From Selaginella moellendorffii (Eukaryota > Streptophyta > Lycopodiopsida > Selaginellales > Selaginellaceae): DNA of 64,000 nucleotides. The translations under genes were made by a program, and so were the position numbers. The stretch is taken from the NCBI RefSeq assembly GCF_000143415.4, contig NW_003314353.1, forward strand, positions 214,140 to 278,139. The letters are read 5' to 3'. Below, in pieces: positions 52,091-64,000 of this stretch. The notes under the pieces are model-generated. The model did not search any database. It was not told the origin of the DNA and saw only the letters and a list, made by a program, of their open reading frames with translations. Numbering within the stretch: the stretch's first letter is position 1; every line of letters begins with the position of its first letter.

Positions 52091-55046
52091 TATAAGTCAT
52101 AAATTTTTCCTTTCTAATTTGCCAGCTTACCTAATCTATCCGACCACCACTGTCTTGGCTTTAATTAAATTCCCTTGCCAGAGTTCCTACCTATTATACT
52201 AGCTTTTATTTGGTTTTACTCGATTTTAATTACTTACTACATGAGCAACAAAGTGTTAACCATCCATCCATGAATTCCTAAATTCTCTCTCAATCCCCCT
52301 TCCCAGGTTGAATTGAACTTAAGATTTGGCTATATTCCCTATATGCATAAGCAACCAAGCACACCAAGCCTTTAAGTTTTTAATATCCTATGGTATAACA
52401 AAGCTTAATCATAAAACCCTTTAAATCCTAACCTTTAAGTACATTTTTTACTTTGGAACCTTAAGGGGGAAACTTTATGGCCCATAAGTATTATGTGGCT
52501 TATTAGTCTTCACTCCTTCCTAGGGGCTTGGGTCTTCCCTTTAAGACAAAAGTAGGGGAGTAGAAATACTCATATTGGGCTATTATGAAACACCACTCCA
52601 TATGAGTTTGAAGCACTATTGCCAATTTCCCTTCCAAAAATGGGAGTTACTTTTGAGAACTTGCTTGGGTGGCATCTTTAGCATCATCTAAGTCTATGTT
52701 TACCCCCACCTAAGGCCCCTAACCCTTAGTCCTAACCTTAAGTCAGTTTGAAAGCACCATTAAAGAGTTCTCTCAAGATTAGTTCCTAAATCTCATTATC
52801 TCTATTATACTTTTGGAACCCTCTGTAGTAATTCTCTATATCATAAAATCAATTCTCCACCATCTTATAATCATTCACTCCCTTGAAGATCAATAGGAAC
52901 TTTAGTTTGTACTTGGGAACTGTTTTAGGAATTAATTCTACTTTAGTTTGTTCAACTTTGTTCAATTTTATCTCAATCCCCGCCAAAGGGTCCATGCCTT
53001 TTGCATTGCACATATTTGCAATTTTTTACTTTTTCTTCTGCTTTTCATCACACTTTAATTTGCATATGAGGGTCTTTAGTAGGGCATTAATCTGTGCTAA
53101 TTGTCCTTTAAGAGTATCCAATCAAGCCTTGGATGATTGAATCTTACCACCAAACTATTGTTTGGAAGTTTTTTGATTAAAGTCCTCCTTATGCAAAAAT
53201 TCCTCATCCATAACTTTTTATTCGATCAAAGGCCCCATCTTTGAAAAAGGTTTTGTCTTTGCCTTGGTCCACTTACACACTCTATCTTCCACCATCTCTT
53301 AGCAATCCGCCTTTATCCTTCACTAGAATTGAGGAAAAGGCTTTGATATCAAATTTTAATTTATAAATTTTTCCTTTTTAATTTGCCAGCATACCTTGTT
53401 TATCCAACCACTATTGCCTTAGCCTTAATTTAAGTTCCTTTGCCAAGGTTCCCACCTATAGTATTAACTCCTACTTGGTTCTACTTGGTTTCAACTATTT
53501 ATTACACTAATAATAATGTATTAGCCATTTATCCATGGATTCCTAAACTTTCTCCTAATCACCTTCTCTAGGATAGACTAAATTTAAGGTTTAGTTACAC
53601 TCCCTATAAGCATAAATAGCCAAATACACCAAGCCTCCAAGTACTTAATATCCTATGATACAACAAGATTTAATCAAAAACCCTTTAAATCTCAAGCTTT
53701 GGGTACATCTCTTGCTTTGGGATCCCAAAGGGAAACACTATGGCCTAATAGCCCAATATGGGTGTCCTTACTCCCCCACTTCCATCTTAAAAGGAAAACT
53801 CAGGCCCATAGAAAGGAGCGAGGACCAATGAGCCACATGGTATTAAAATGGGGCATCACTCCACCTAAGTTGGGAGCACTATAGTCTATTTCCCTTTTGA
53901 GAATGGGATTGCTCTTAAGTATTTCCTTGGGTGGCCTTTTTAGCACCATTTGAGTTCATGTTCACTCCCACCTAAAGCCTCTAACCCTCAATCCCAACCT
54001 TAAGCCAGTTTGAAAGAATCACTAGAGAGTCCCTTCAAAACTGGTTTCCCCCCCTATAACACATATAATCATGGGATGAGATTTGGATAAACTATCATAT
54101 TGAATCCTTGGAACTTTAAAGGATAAATAGGGGTAAAATAGCCACTAAAGGCTCTTTTATCAAGTAATTGCCCTTTCTCCAGTTGGCTTAAAAGGAGAAA
54201 AATAAAGTGTGTTACATATGGTATCAAAACAAATGGCACAGGTTCAATTCCTTTTTATTAGTGGCTACTTAAAAAATATAATATACCTTTGAATAAGGCA
54301 TATTCATACCCCTAAATTTGAAATCATACGTATTGCATATGTCCTTCCTCTTATGGGGTATTCACGAATGAAAGTATCTACCATAAGATTGTAGTACGGG
54401 TAGATGATTAATTGCTTTATATGGAATAGCTAGTCTATACAATGGAAGGATTGATGTGGAAATGAAGGTATTGGTTCCCCTCGGCTCAATAAGGGTTGTT
54501 AATTAATAGTCAATGAGAACATTAATGTCTTTAGGGGGGGGGGGGGATGGTGAATATAATGTATGTGATCATGAAATGAGATTAAATATATTGTCACTAT
54601 GGATCCTTAACTTTAAAGGAGAGAAATATGGTGTGCTAAACCCTCTACCCCCCCCCCCCCCCCTTTTCTCCTGGTTTCACTACACGACTTGTATTAGTAT
54701 TTGGACTTGGTCTCATACTTGATTTCAGATTCGACACCATAGATCTTTGGAACTTTGGGGGATAAATTAAGATAAAATAGCCACTATAGGCAGTAATTGC
54801 CCTTTTTCCGGTTGGTATAAGGGGAAAGAGATAGGGTGTGCTACCCTTCGCACCCTGGGTTTCACCTCATGATTTGTATTAATACTCAGATTTAGTTTCG
54901 GACTCAGTCTTGGATCTGGTCTCAGATCTTAGACTCGTCTTGAACTTAGTTTTGGATTTGATCTTATCCAATGAACTCTTTATCGTTTTAGTTATGATTT
55001 TAGAGATCCTTTAGCCTATGACACCTCAGGAAGTTTGTTACTTACA
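52091..55046 (-). mobile_element. heavily decayed copy of the Gypsy element (LTR - gag remnant - LTR)
   Basis: 52091-52812 matches the first part of the 26297/32642 LTR. 52820-53350 matches the gag start and leader (32115-32640). 53355-55046 matches a full LTR with insertions around 54050-54890. Compared with the less decayed copy nearly all differences are C to T or G to A (the primer-binding site reads TTTGATATCAAAG), giving high AT content. An internal deletion removed pol. Confidence 0.75.
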
Positions 55047-56460
55047 TTGTGCACTTATATTGGTGGAAGTGAAGAGTAACTCTAATTATCCCTAAAGAAT
55101 ACTTGGATTTATGCTTTTTGTTTATTTTGCATTATTTAAATCTCTCTTATTTCTATTTCTTTACTTTTACTTTTTAAGTTTTTTTTTCAATCGTCTTCAT
55201 AGCAAAACAACATACTAGTGATTCTAGAGCAGCAATTGGTGTAGTTGCTCAATGCTATACAACTGTAGCTAACCAATTAAACTCAATTGATGGTTGTAAC
55301 TCTTCTAATTAATCCTTATGTCTGGCTAAATTTTTTTATATAGGAATCTTAGAGATGATGTCTACTTGATGGTAATTGCCACTTATCATTCTTGGGATGA
55401 GGTTTAGTATTTGTGCTAGTTCCCCACATATTAATGAATAGCATTGTAGAGGTATAATAGTTTGAGTGCAGCTACTTGTGTGGATTCTTTAGGATATCTT
55501 CAAGCATATATTTGGACATATTGATAATTGTGACAATGCCTTTTAGCACTTGCATCATCTTTGTCAAGGGTTATTTAAGTTAATTATACAATTTGATGTT
55601 CACTTCTAGAGTCTCTTGCTTTATACAAAGTTAAATATGTCAAATCTTGTGTCATTTATGCATGCACTTGCCCCAAATACCTTTGATTTTTCAACTGGCA
55701 CAATATTACTTATGCATGCACTTGCCCCAATTACCTTAACTCTTCAATTGGCATAATGCTATAAGATATCATTTTTCTTCAACTAGCACAATGCTATGAA
55801 ACATTATTTCTCCCACTTTTAACTTTCTATTAGCGTTGCTGCAATGGTATAAGACATATATCTCCCACTTATAGCTTTCTGTTAGTGCTTTCACTTATAG
55901 CTTTTTGTTAGTGTTGTTGTAATGAAAGGTCTTGACATTGAGATGCTTCCTAGAAATGGAGGGACCTTGCACAAATACTTCCATTTCTTAAGTGAAAACT
56001 ATATACATCTTTGCTATAGATTAGTTTATTAGTCTTATAGCCAATTAACAAAATTGGATTTAACATGTGGTGTGATTTCTGTAGCCAATCAATAAACCTG
56101 AGACCCCTCTGATACCAAATGTAAACTTAAAAGTTTAAACTTCTTAGGAGGTTATCCAACCTAGTACTATTCAAATCCAAAGATGCTTAACCTTAAGTAT
56201 CCCAAGACCCTTAATCAATTAAAGAAAAGGGGTGGACTTTTATTCACAAACTCTTTCCTTTTATATTTGAACTTTTATGAATTGTTTTTTAAATTGTTTT
56301 CTTTGGTTACTTACATACATCTCTTCTATTCCTTTTCTTTATTAAATAATGTGATGATTCTAAATGTATATCTTATACTATCGATCTTCTAAAGCATTTG
56401 AAGCAAAGTCATTAGTTCACCAAATTTAATCTTGCTTCTAAATACTGATAAGTTCTGATG
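55047..56460. other. AT-rich decayed sequence, no clear gene
   Basis: Includes short direct repeats (CACTTGCCCCAA...CAACTGGCACAATG at 55665-55800). No domain recognised. Confidence 0.4.
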
Positions 56461-56479
56461 GCTAAAAAGAATGTTCCCA

Positions 56480-57310
56480 ATATTACTTTTCATACACTAT
56501 TTAGTTTGTACAAGTTCTTTGTGATGTCATTTAGGTTGAATAATGCTTTAATAACTTTTCAATAGATGATAGATAAGATTCTTTGTGATATACTTTGATA
56601 CATTCTAAGGGGATGTAAAAAGAGCATATCCATGATATTCACAAAGTGTTGGATTGGATGTAGGAAATTAATTTAAAGTTGAAGTGGTTAAAGTGTGTAT
56701 TTCGATCCAAAAATATAACTTAACTTAAGTATTACATTTTTTGTGAAGGTTTATAAGTTGATCTTAACAAACTTGTAACTATTCTAAAGTTTTTACTTCA
56801 AAGTGTGTGAATGATGTGCAATGCATCCTCTATAAAGTGTAATATCTTGATCAATTTATTGATCATCTTCTAATTACACTACACAAATGCAAGTATTGGT
56901 GAAGTTATTTATATCATCTTTTAGCAAGTTTGAGAACTATGAGTAAGTATTTACAAATCTTTAAAAGGTGTTAATGACTCCTCTAGTTTTAATGCATCTT
57001 GACTATATTTGACCTTTTATTTTATTTATGGATGTTTATGATATTAGTTTTGGGTGTATTAATATGAAAGAGCACAAGTGTACTTAATTAACATCATCCC
57101 ATTGCATATATTAACTATACATTATAACCAATATAATTGAACTACTCCATAATAAGAAAGGAACGTTTAGCAATAGTTTCAAAAAGCTTCATACATATTT
57201 ATATGGTTCTTGAATGTTGTTAGAGGGTGATCATACTATGGTCACCTCATTATTGAACAAAAAGAACTTGGTTAATTATACAACTTAGTGGCTTTTAAAA
57301 CTTTAAATAT
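56480..57310 (+). pseudogene. Gypsy reverse transcriptase/RNase H remnant
   Basis: Plus-strand peptide pieces interrupted by stops: YKFFVMSFRLNNALITF (the FVMPFGLxNAPxTF block) at about 56505-56560, a piece like HIHDIHKVLDWM, then VDLNKLVTIL, and DVYDISFGC near 57025 (the D-A-S-D-x-A-x-G block of RNase H). The sequence is AT-shifted and non-functional. Confidence 0.6.
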
Positions 57311-57544
57311 ATAATTTTAAAGTTATGAATCACTCAAGGAGTTTTATAGTTGATGGTTACACCCTTTCTTGAGTTCCTCTCCCTTCTTTGCTCTGTTTTC
57401 ATGTTTCTGATGAGTTTGTATTTTAGCATCAATGGATTTTCTTTTAAAAAATTATATACAATTGGACTAGCTACAAATAGTTATTAGGATCATTCTCAAC
57501 AAAGTAAATATCATCCTCAAGGCAATATTAAAAATGTAAATACC

Positions 57545-57720
57545 ATCACATAGCTTTTGGATCTTGTATTTTCCCACATAAATGAGTAAGAGGCAAATTG
57601 TGGTTGCTCTTTCTTCTATGGAGGCTAAGTATATTAGATTTATAATTTAACTTTTTGAGCCTCATAAACTTTATTAAGAAAATGTAAATCAAACTCTGCA
57701 TCTTATAAATGCTAAATATC
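57545..57720 (+). pseudogene. Copia-type RNase H fragment
   Basis: MSKRQIVVALSSMEAKYI matches the conserved W-x-S-K-K-Q-x-x-V-A-x-S-S-x-E-A-E-Y block of Copia RNase H. Stops on both sides. A different superfamily from the neighbouring Gypsy pieces, so the region is a mosaic. Confidence 0.6.
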
Positions 57721-58099
57721 AAGTAAAGTAATTGTGTTTTCTACATGTTTACCATGACTCTCCTATTTTATGCAAGTATATAGGATATCATAGTGTGCCA
57801 TAAGTTTTTTTATTGGTTGGAGATGCAATATAGTATTATCCAGTATGTGTGTAGCTAAATTTGGTGCCAAGCTTATTACCCCCTCTCCCCCTTATACTAT
57901 AAAAGGACGATTGAAGTTAATTATAATTTTCCATTCATTTGAGCTTGTGATATTTAATTTGATATTGTTAACAAGGTTGAGTTTACCTTCATAATTGCTA
58001 TAAGTTGCTATTAGATTATTATTTGATAAGCATCCTTCCACTAATTCAAGCAAAGTCTACTAAATGTTTGTATCATATATAAGTGGGACAATAGCAATA

Positions 58100-58331
58100 T
58101 TATAACTCTCATTATCATTCATTTATGAAGTACAAAGTGGATGATTTAGTGTTGGTTCATTTTCCCAATCTTACGATATATAATTGCTCTTTACTTAATG
58201 GAAGGGATTATATCAAGTGTTTTGGCAAATTGAGCTGCAAATTTATAAGGTTTGGTACAATGTTTAATAAACTGATTCTCCAGAAATTTCATGTGTACAA
58301 CAATTTAAATGCTTCATGGAAAAGAATTTAG
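58100..58331 (+). pseudogene. Gypsy integrase C-terminal fragment
   Basis: KYKVDDLVLVHFPNLTIYN resembles the F-x-V-G-D-x-V-L-V segment of Gypsy integrase tails; stop at 58329. Confidence 0.45.
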
Positions 58332-59700
58332 AACAAATTGCACTACTTATAAAGCCACCATTGCCTCTTTTAATGTTCCTCTAAATCCTAGCCCATCAAT
58401 CTAAAGACTCTAATTGCCTTCCATCTTTCTAAGATGATATAACATTTAGGTATATGGTTATGATGTTGTATACTAGCGTAATGGTAGTTTAATAGCCATT
58501 AAATTGATTTCAATTAAGACCACTTACTCTTGTACATAAACTAGGGTTTTTGAGCATTGATTATATATATTTCTATATTCCATTTCCATGCACTAGCACC
58601 ACTATAATATTAGAAAATTATTTAAAATTAGAAATTATAAATAAGAAAAGAGAAATGACCATATACTATTATTAGCATAGTTGGATTTTGATACCTGTCA
58701 GATTAGTTTTTATGTGAACCATTTTCCTATATATAAATTAGGGTAGAAAAAGCTAATTTCATTATCACTTATTCATAATCCATTTAAAGATGATTTGTGT
58801 TGGTAATAATCAATCATAAATACTAATGAGGGTCCAGTTCAAAACCACTAGTTAGCCTGATAATTAAAAATTAAATAGAAAGTATGAACAACCTAAGTTA
58901 CAATATAAGTGTGGCAGGTTTCGATTAGACACAAGCTGAAATGTAAGCCTTCTCTAGCCTCTAGAATTCCTCCTTGACCTTCCCTTGCTCACTATACTTC
59001 ATACTAATAGAGATAGCCAAGAACTTTTGGAGGGCTTGATTTGATTTACTTAAATCGTGAGATCTGGTACTAATTTGCACTAGGGCTAAAGTGATCTAGG
59101 GAAGTGGTTAGGCATCAAGTATATATGCTTTGCATGCTTTGAATAGGATCTTTTCATAGAAATTTGCCTCTTTGAACTTTTCTTTTTATGGACTTTTGTT
59201 CTTTTTTTATGTGCATGTGTATGACTCTTAGGTTGCTGTAAACTCCAATAACTTCAATGTTCAACCTGTAAAGAAACTTTAATGAAATCTAAACTCTTCA
59301 TCTCCATTTCTAACTGCTTTTCTAGGCAAATTTGTTATTGCATAAATGGATTTTATATTAAACATAGAATTTATTTGTACAAAATAAATATCAAAAGAAT
59401 TAATTTCCATAATCATTTACATAAAAAGAACACCAAAGGTTGTTACATAGTATATCAAATTATTCTAGAATGTTTCTAATAGTTCAAATAGTTATTACAG
59501 AGTGATGTTGATTAATAAATGCATATTGTTGATCAAATACATATTCTTATTTTTATTTTGTAAAATAAAATAAAGTCCCACCTGAACGTTACATTATATT
59601 ATTAACCATCATCTCAATTAAAGCCATGAATATATTTAAATAAAAAGAATATTGTAATTCAGACTTAATAAGTGTTCAATTTTGTTCATTTGAGGTGAAT
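58332..59700. other. AT-rich sequence, no gene seen
   Basis: No domain recognised on either strand. Confidence 0.5.
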
Positions 59701-59826
59701 GCTTGTGGCAAGGTAGGGGAATATAGCATCAAGCACAGATCTGGGCCGGAGCGCGGCGTAGCATAAGCCGACGCAGCGACGGATCCAGCAAGCGCAGCCA
59801 CTGCTCCATGCTGCGACAGCCACGCC

Positions 59827-61446
59827 ATGAAACATCGACTTGATGATGCCCGTACCACAGGCATTGTGCATCACCCCATTCGGTTACTCATCAGCGCTCC
59901 TGGCGCCAGATTTTTGTTCGCGACCAGCACCCCAGCTCCTGCAGCAACATCTCCAGTGCACTTCCTTGGGGACGAATTTGGGTTTGCTGCTTTGCGGCTG
60001 CGTAGCGCAGCGGCCATGATGCCAACATCACGCCAGCTTGAATTTGGTGAGGCTTGTGTGCTGGGAAAACGTGAGCTCGGCAGTCAGCTCAGCTTTTTCC
60101 TGAGAGTGACAAAGGAGGGTTCTTGCGGCATGGCTTCGTCACGGTGCGCGCCCCTGCCCCTTCTGAGCGGATGCTCATCGCTGTCACGAAGCAAGGTAAG
60201 CCTCTGGGCCTTTCATCTGTCTGCCATCTTCTGTTCCTCCAGCTCCCGTTGGATCTGCTCGCGGCTCCTGCTACGACTCACTTCCACATCCTGCACGGCC
60301 CGCGCTCCATCGGAGGTCGAGGAAGGGAGCCGATCCTGCCGTTTTGCGCTCGTCCACGAGTGGAAGCAATGGGCAAGGTTCCGGACCCTCCACGAGTGGA
60401 AGTAATGTCCGAGGCCGACAAGGTTCCGGACCCTCCACGAGTGGAAGCAATGCCCGAGGCCGACAAGGTTCCGGACGCTCCACACCGCAAGCTTCCGGAC
60501 CCGCGACTGCTAAAGGAGGTCCCTGGCATCCTGGAGACTTAGAATCAGGGGTGTTGTCGCCGGATCCTATGCCGCCATGGCACACTCTGTCTGGAGGACG
60601 AGCAAAGACATGGATATCAACATCTCTCTCCAGATGAGCGAGACTGAGCGGCTCCAAAAGATGGTGGATGAAGGGCAAGATACGCACTGGGTCCTTGTGG
60701 CACTGCTATGTATCCTGTCTTCCCTTTTTTTATTTTCTCTGTCTTGTCTTTGTTGGATACGTGGTGGCCATTGCTCAACCCTAAACCAGGAGTTCCACCA
60801 GAGCAAGTTGTGGTGCTCCCTGTAATCCCCCCCGAGTCAATCTGCCTTTTTAAAACCATCAGCCTCGATTTCAACAGGCATCGCGGTCTAACCGACATCT
60901 TCAATAGTGCGCCTCTCCGTCCGAGCGCCAGCGGATCAACGACTACGTGCTGGAGTCCCTGGGAAAAATCATCCCCAACAAAGCTGTCTGTGAGCTTCAG
61001 AGGGATCTCTGGCGCGATGGAGGCTGTTGAGCCATAGGTACGGGTTTCTTTGCTTTTGTGCATTTTCCATCGAGCTCAACCACTGCTCTCAGGTAGCTTG
61101 AGGAGCACAGCGTCCTCTCTTCTCGTTTTGAAGCATGCAGAGACGTCCATCCGCACCTTTTCGTTTTGTTCCATCTTGTAGAAATGCTCCTGCGGAAATG
61201 CGCAAGTTCATTTTGCAATGTGTCCTCGTGGAACTGGAAGCGGGAGACCCATTGTGCCACTCGCGGTGGCTAAGACGCGAGGCTTCATGGACAGTTTGGC
61301 TACGACTGGAACGTCCTCCCCTCCGAGCCAGTTCGTCACCTTTGAATCTGTCAAGAGGTGCGCGGAGCCAGAGATCCCAACGTTGTTCCACTACTGCCGC
61401 TCCAAGATCCAAAACAGAGCTCAACCAAATAGGTGATGTTTTTTGA
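59827..61446 (+). CDS. unresolved coding-like locus (possibly several exons)
   Basis: GC content rises and several long frames overlap, but no single model convinces me. Candidate pieces are: 59827-60195, a Ser/Ala/Arg-rich frame; 60344-60637, a Ser/Gly-rich frame with three repeats containing GPSTSGSN; 60577-60825, with SLQMSETERLQKMVDEGQD and then one hydrophobic segment (WVLVALLCILSSLFLFSL); an exon after CAATAG at 60906 reading ERQRINDYVLESLGKIIP and ending at TGA 61018-61020; and 61200-61430, reading PRGTGSGRPIVPLAVAKTRG. Together they could be a small membrane protein gene, but this is not established. Confidence 0.3.
60354..60480. repeat. three tandem repeats of 36-45 bp
   Basis: Units start CCACGAGTGGAAG and end AAGGTTCCGGACCCT; the first lacks a 9-bp CGAGGCCGA segment. 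The repeat is open in several frames. Confidence 0.8.
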
Positions 61447-61630
61447 GAAGCAATTTGTTTGAGATCCACTTCTATGAATGAGTTTATGGATGTTTCATGA
61501 ATGACCGAACGTCATTACGAAATTAATTTCACAGTTGTCATTTTTATTTTAAAGGTGAAAGAGAAAACCTTCAGCATCCACTAATGGGGCATTGGTACCA
61601 GAGTGGTATACATCAACAAAAAGGTGTTGT

Positions 61631-63068
61631 CTACCTAGTGCGAGCGTCCCACGCCTTGACAAGCTCCACCAGCGCACTCTGTTCGTCTCGGTTAGATGGT
61701 AGCACTCTAGGAAGCGCTGGCGTGGACTCACACGCGAACATCGCGTTGTAGAGAGCAAGTTCCTGCCAGAAACCACGTCAAGTCAGTCGGTAAAGGGAGA
61801 GGGAGAGGGGAGAGCCACCTTTGATCCAGCAGTAATCTTCACTTGCACGTGAATCCTTTGTTCACCCCTGCACTCCTCCTCCGGCTCCGTCCGCATGACG
61901 AACGCTTCCAGCTGCACAGAAGTCCCGAGCTTGGCCTGGACGCACAGAGGATTAGCACCAGGAAGGATCAACGTCAAGCTCACTCACCCCCTCCAAGAAC
62001 TTGACGTGATATACGTGCTTGAGCCGTGGTCTACTGCGGCCGTGGCCAAAGTGCGCGGCAAAGCCATATGCAGTACACATGGCCAGCCCACAAGCTGCAG
62101 CCAAGAGCTCCCCCCCAAACACTGATCCCTGCGAGTTGAGCTGCTGAGGCTCCACCACAAAACACGTTTGGTGTCGAGTCCTCTGGATCAAGACAGCACT
62201 AGCATCATCCTTGCTTCCCGCCGCCAGCAGTTGCCGCCCCTCGTCGAGCATGCATCCCACAAGTTGCTGCCAGGCTCCAGGCGCGGCGTGATGATCGTGG
62301 TGATCATCCACATCCACGCGTCTGGCTTCAAGAGCATTCACCCGCGCTGGCTTGCCAGTTATCCTGTCGCGGGCCACGAAGACGAGGCCAGCCTCCAGGG
62401 CAGTAGCTTGGTGCTGCACAGCTTGGATATGTACGTGGAGGGAGCTGCGGCCGGCTCGTTGCACTGTGCCAATGAGCTCCACGTCCACATCGAACAGCAG
62501 CGGCTTGTGGATGACCAGGCCGTCCAAGAGTACCGTCAAGAACACAAGCGGCCTCGAGGCACCTTCGTCTCCGAGGCAATGCTGCAGCACAGCCAAGTTA
62601 GCATCCTTGGAAGAGAGATAGATATGGTGATCTCACCTTGCGGCAGACGTGCCCTCCCAGGCAATCCATATCTTTGAGCAGCCTCGCCATGCTAATCTCC
62701 TGCATGTGGTCCTGGTATTGGAGCTGGAGGAGCCTGTCCGTCGCCAAGGGGAAGTGGACGCTCACACGCCCGTCTTGCACTGATCGCTGCGGCAACGAGA
62801 GCTGGGAGGCGGCCAGCGAGTCGAGGCGAGTGAAACAACGGTCGCCTCCTTCCCCGCCACCCTCAGCAGGCCAGTTGATGAGTCCCAGCGAGTCGCGAGC
62901 TGCGGGCCTGGAAGCCAGCCACTTCCACTGCTCCACGGTCACAGGGGATACGTACAGACTGCCTGGGAACAGCGCCATCGGCATCTTCTGCTGGTAATGC
63001 TGCTGGCGCTGCCGTGGCGGCGGCGGCGGCGGCGCCGGATGACTTACTTCCTGTATGCTCCCCTCCAT
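61631..63068 (-). CDS. acyl-CoA thioesterase, ACOT9-like (double HotDog)
   Basis: Exons 62637-63068, 61988-62605, 61819-61935 and 61631-61762 total 1299 bp, 432 residues, all joins in frame. After a Pro/Gln-rich start, VSVHFPLATDRLLQLQYQ and ISMARLLKDMDCLGG match the first HotDog domain of ACOT9/10-type thioesterases, which hydrolyse long-chain acyl-CoAs in mitochondria or plastids. The second domain contains LNSQGSVFGGELLAAACGLA, which holds the N-x-x-G-x-x-F-GG catalytic-type motif. HVYHVKFLEG ends exon 2. No obvious transit peptide follows the chosen ATG (63068); the frame is open upstream to a GTG at 63089, so a longer N-terminus is possible. Confidence 0.8.
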
Positions 63069-63589
63069 CGCCGCTTTAGGGCCGACCACAAAGCTGGATG
63101 GTATTCATTGAAGGGTTAGATTCGAACACTGCATGAGCACCAACACCAACAGCGATCTCTACACAATCGGCAAAGTATGTCTTTGTTCTCTTCCAAGGGG
63201 CATTTTGCTCACAAGCACTCTATCCAGGGCAACAAAGGATTTTGCTCAGCGAGTGAGCCGGAGCCACCACCACCAAGAAATATCAGGCAAGGATCAAGCT
63301 CGAGATTTTTCGTTTTCTTTCCGCTCACTGGTAACGAGCGACTCATGCTTATATCGAAGTTCAATCCGGCCAGGATCATGCCCGGCGCGCTAGCGTGAGA
63401 TCTGACTGCCCGAGAGGAAGCGGAGAAAGCGGTAATGGAGGGGCAGATACCAAGGATAAAAATAAAATAAAATAAGAGGCTGGCTGTCCGACTCTAGAGA
63501 CATCCAAGCCGCTCGAATGCAACTGCCTAGAATGGTTACATCCAAGCCGTCTAAATGCAGCTGTCAACGGAATATCCCTCAAAATAGGC
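63069..63589. other. intergenic region
   Basis: Short open frames on both strands without recognisable domains. No gene called. Confidence 0.4.
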
Positions 63590-64000
63590 TTATTTGAAAT
63601 TTGCGTGGGGGCGAGTTTCCATGATGCTCTCAGATCCATCCGAGCTGCTGTGGATTTCGCTCACCATGCCATGTAGGGCCGCGATCATCGATGCATCCTC
63701 AGGAGCGCTGCTCAGCCGGGATTTCGGCATTGTTCTTGTCATCACCAGGGGTTCCATCCTCTCCTGGTGGGAATCTGGAAACGCAAGGCGGCTGTGGCAC
63801 TCGTGGATCCGAGGGACAATCTCATGCTCCTCTCTGGTATAGCAGCGCCTCAGGTATCCAACCTCGACGCTAGAGTGAGATCTATCGCAGCAATGAGGGT
63901 GCAAGAGGGCGGGGGAGGCGTGCACATGAGCTCTATGGTCTGGCCGTGACAACCAGCAGACTCTTTCGGGGCCACACCTTTGTGTTTGATCCCCGAGACG
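63590..64000 (-). CDS. possible 3' exons of a gene cut by the right edge
   Basis: On the minus strand a frame is open from the window edge (with APKESAGCHGQTIELM and TLIAAIDLTLASRLD) to about 63855. Another ends at 63590 with EDASMIAALHGMVSEIHSSS and HANFK. They could be joined by splicing near 63860. No family recognised, and the plus strand is also open in part, so strand and reality are uncertain. Confidence 0.25.
   Translation of the reverse strand, partial: RLGDQTQRCGPERVCWLSRPDHRAHVHASPALLHPHCCDRSHSSVEVGYLRRCYTREEHEIVPRIHECHSRLAFPDSHQERMEPLVMTRTMPKSRLSSAPEDASMIAALHGMVSEIHSSSDGSESIMETRPHANFK

Noticed and set aside
54205-54260. tRNA-like box B (GGTTCAATTCC) after TGGTATCAAAAC
   Set aside because: No cloverleaf could be drawn; it resembles a retrotransposon primer-site context instead.
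61952-62677. Plus-strand open frames over the thioesterase gene
   Set aside because: The minus-strand model has four exons joining in frame and clear HotDog motifs; the plus-strand frames are shadows.

Overview
This window looks like nuclear DNA of a land plant. The evidence is multi-exon genes with very short GT-AG introns (about 38-60 bp), a PPR pseudogene, a CONSTANS-like B-box/CCT gene, chromodomain Gypsy retrotransposons and a short (TTTAGGG)n-type tract. The tiny introns and dense retrotransposon load fit a lycophyte such as Selaginella, but this is inference, not a species identification.

Layout. (1) 1-10.8 kb is an accessory block with two divergent genes. On the minus strand is the N-terminal part of a DUF7869/DDE-transposase-like protein that runs off the left edge. 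On the plus strand is a large ten-exon gene with a ParB-like domain, a degenerate methyltransferase-like segment, a lysine- and acid-rich linker and a C-terminal FCP1/HAD-phosphatase-like domain. A 22-bp near-perfect palindrome (half-site ATGGCRTGNGG joined to its complement) is scattered through the block. In four well-supported introns of 38-54 bp, and probably more, it makes up much of the intron. (2) 10.8-36 kb is nested LTR retrotransposon sequence interrupted by a small gene-remnant island at 16.8-20.9 kb (PPR pseudogene, fold-back element, GDSL fragment, proline-rich membrane protein). The best element is a chromodomain Gypsy element on the minus strand (26.3-33.8 kb), broken by many stop codons, with a 265-bp assembly gap in its right LTR. 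(3) 36.0-39.85 kb is an inverted, diverged copy of 7.0-10.84 kb, palindromes included. (4) 39.85-45.1 kb is AT-rich with no recognisable gene. (5) 45.1-50.2 kb is an ordinary gene island: PGAP1-like hydrolase, SnoaL/NTF2-like protein, atypical SDR and a CONSTANS-like factor. (6) 50.2-59.7 kb is AT-rich, strongly decayed retrotransposon sequence. (7) 59.7-64 kb holds an unresolved plus-strand locus, an ACOT9-like double-HotDog thioesterase and the edge of another possible gene.

The most unusual part is the first 10.8 kb plus its inverted copy. It combines a transposase-like gene, a chimeric ParB-like/phosphatase-like gene, and a palindromic repeat that sits inside that gene's own mini-introns. 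It could be an undescribed mobile element or an introner-like repeat family. Neither copy of the chimeric gene is intact here: copy 1 has one in-frame TAG, copy 2 has frameshifts.
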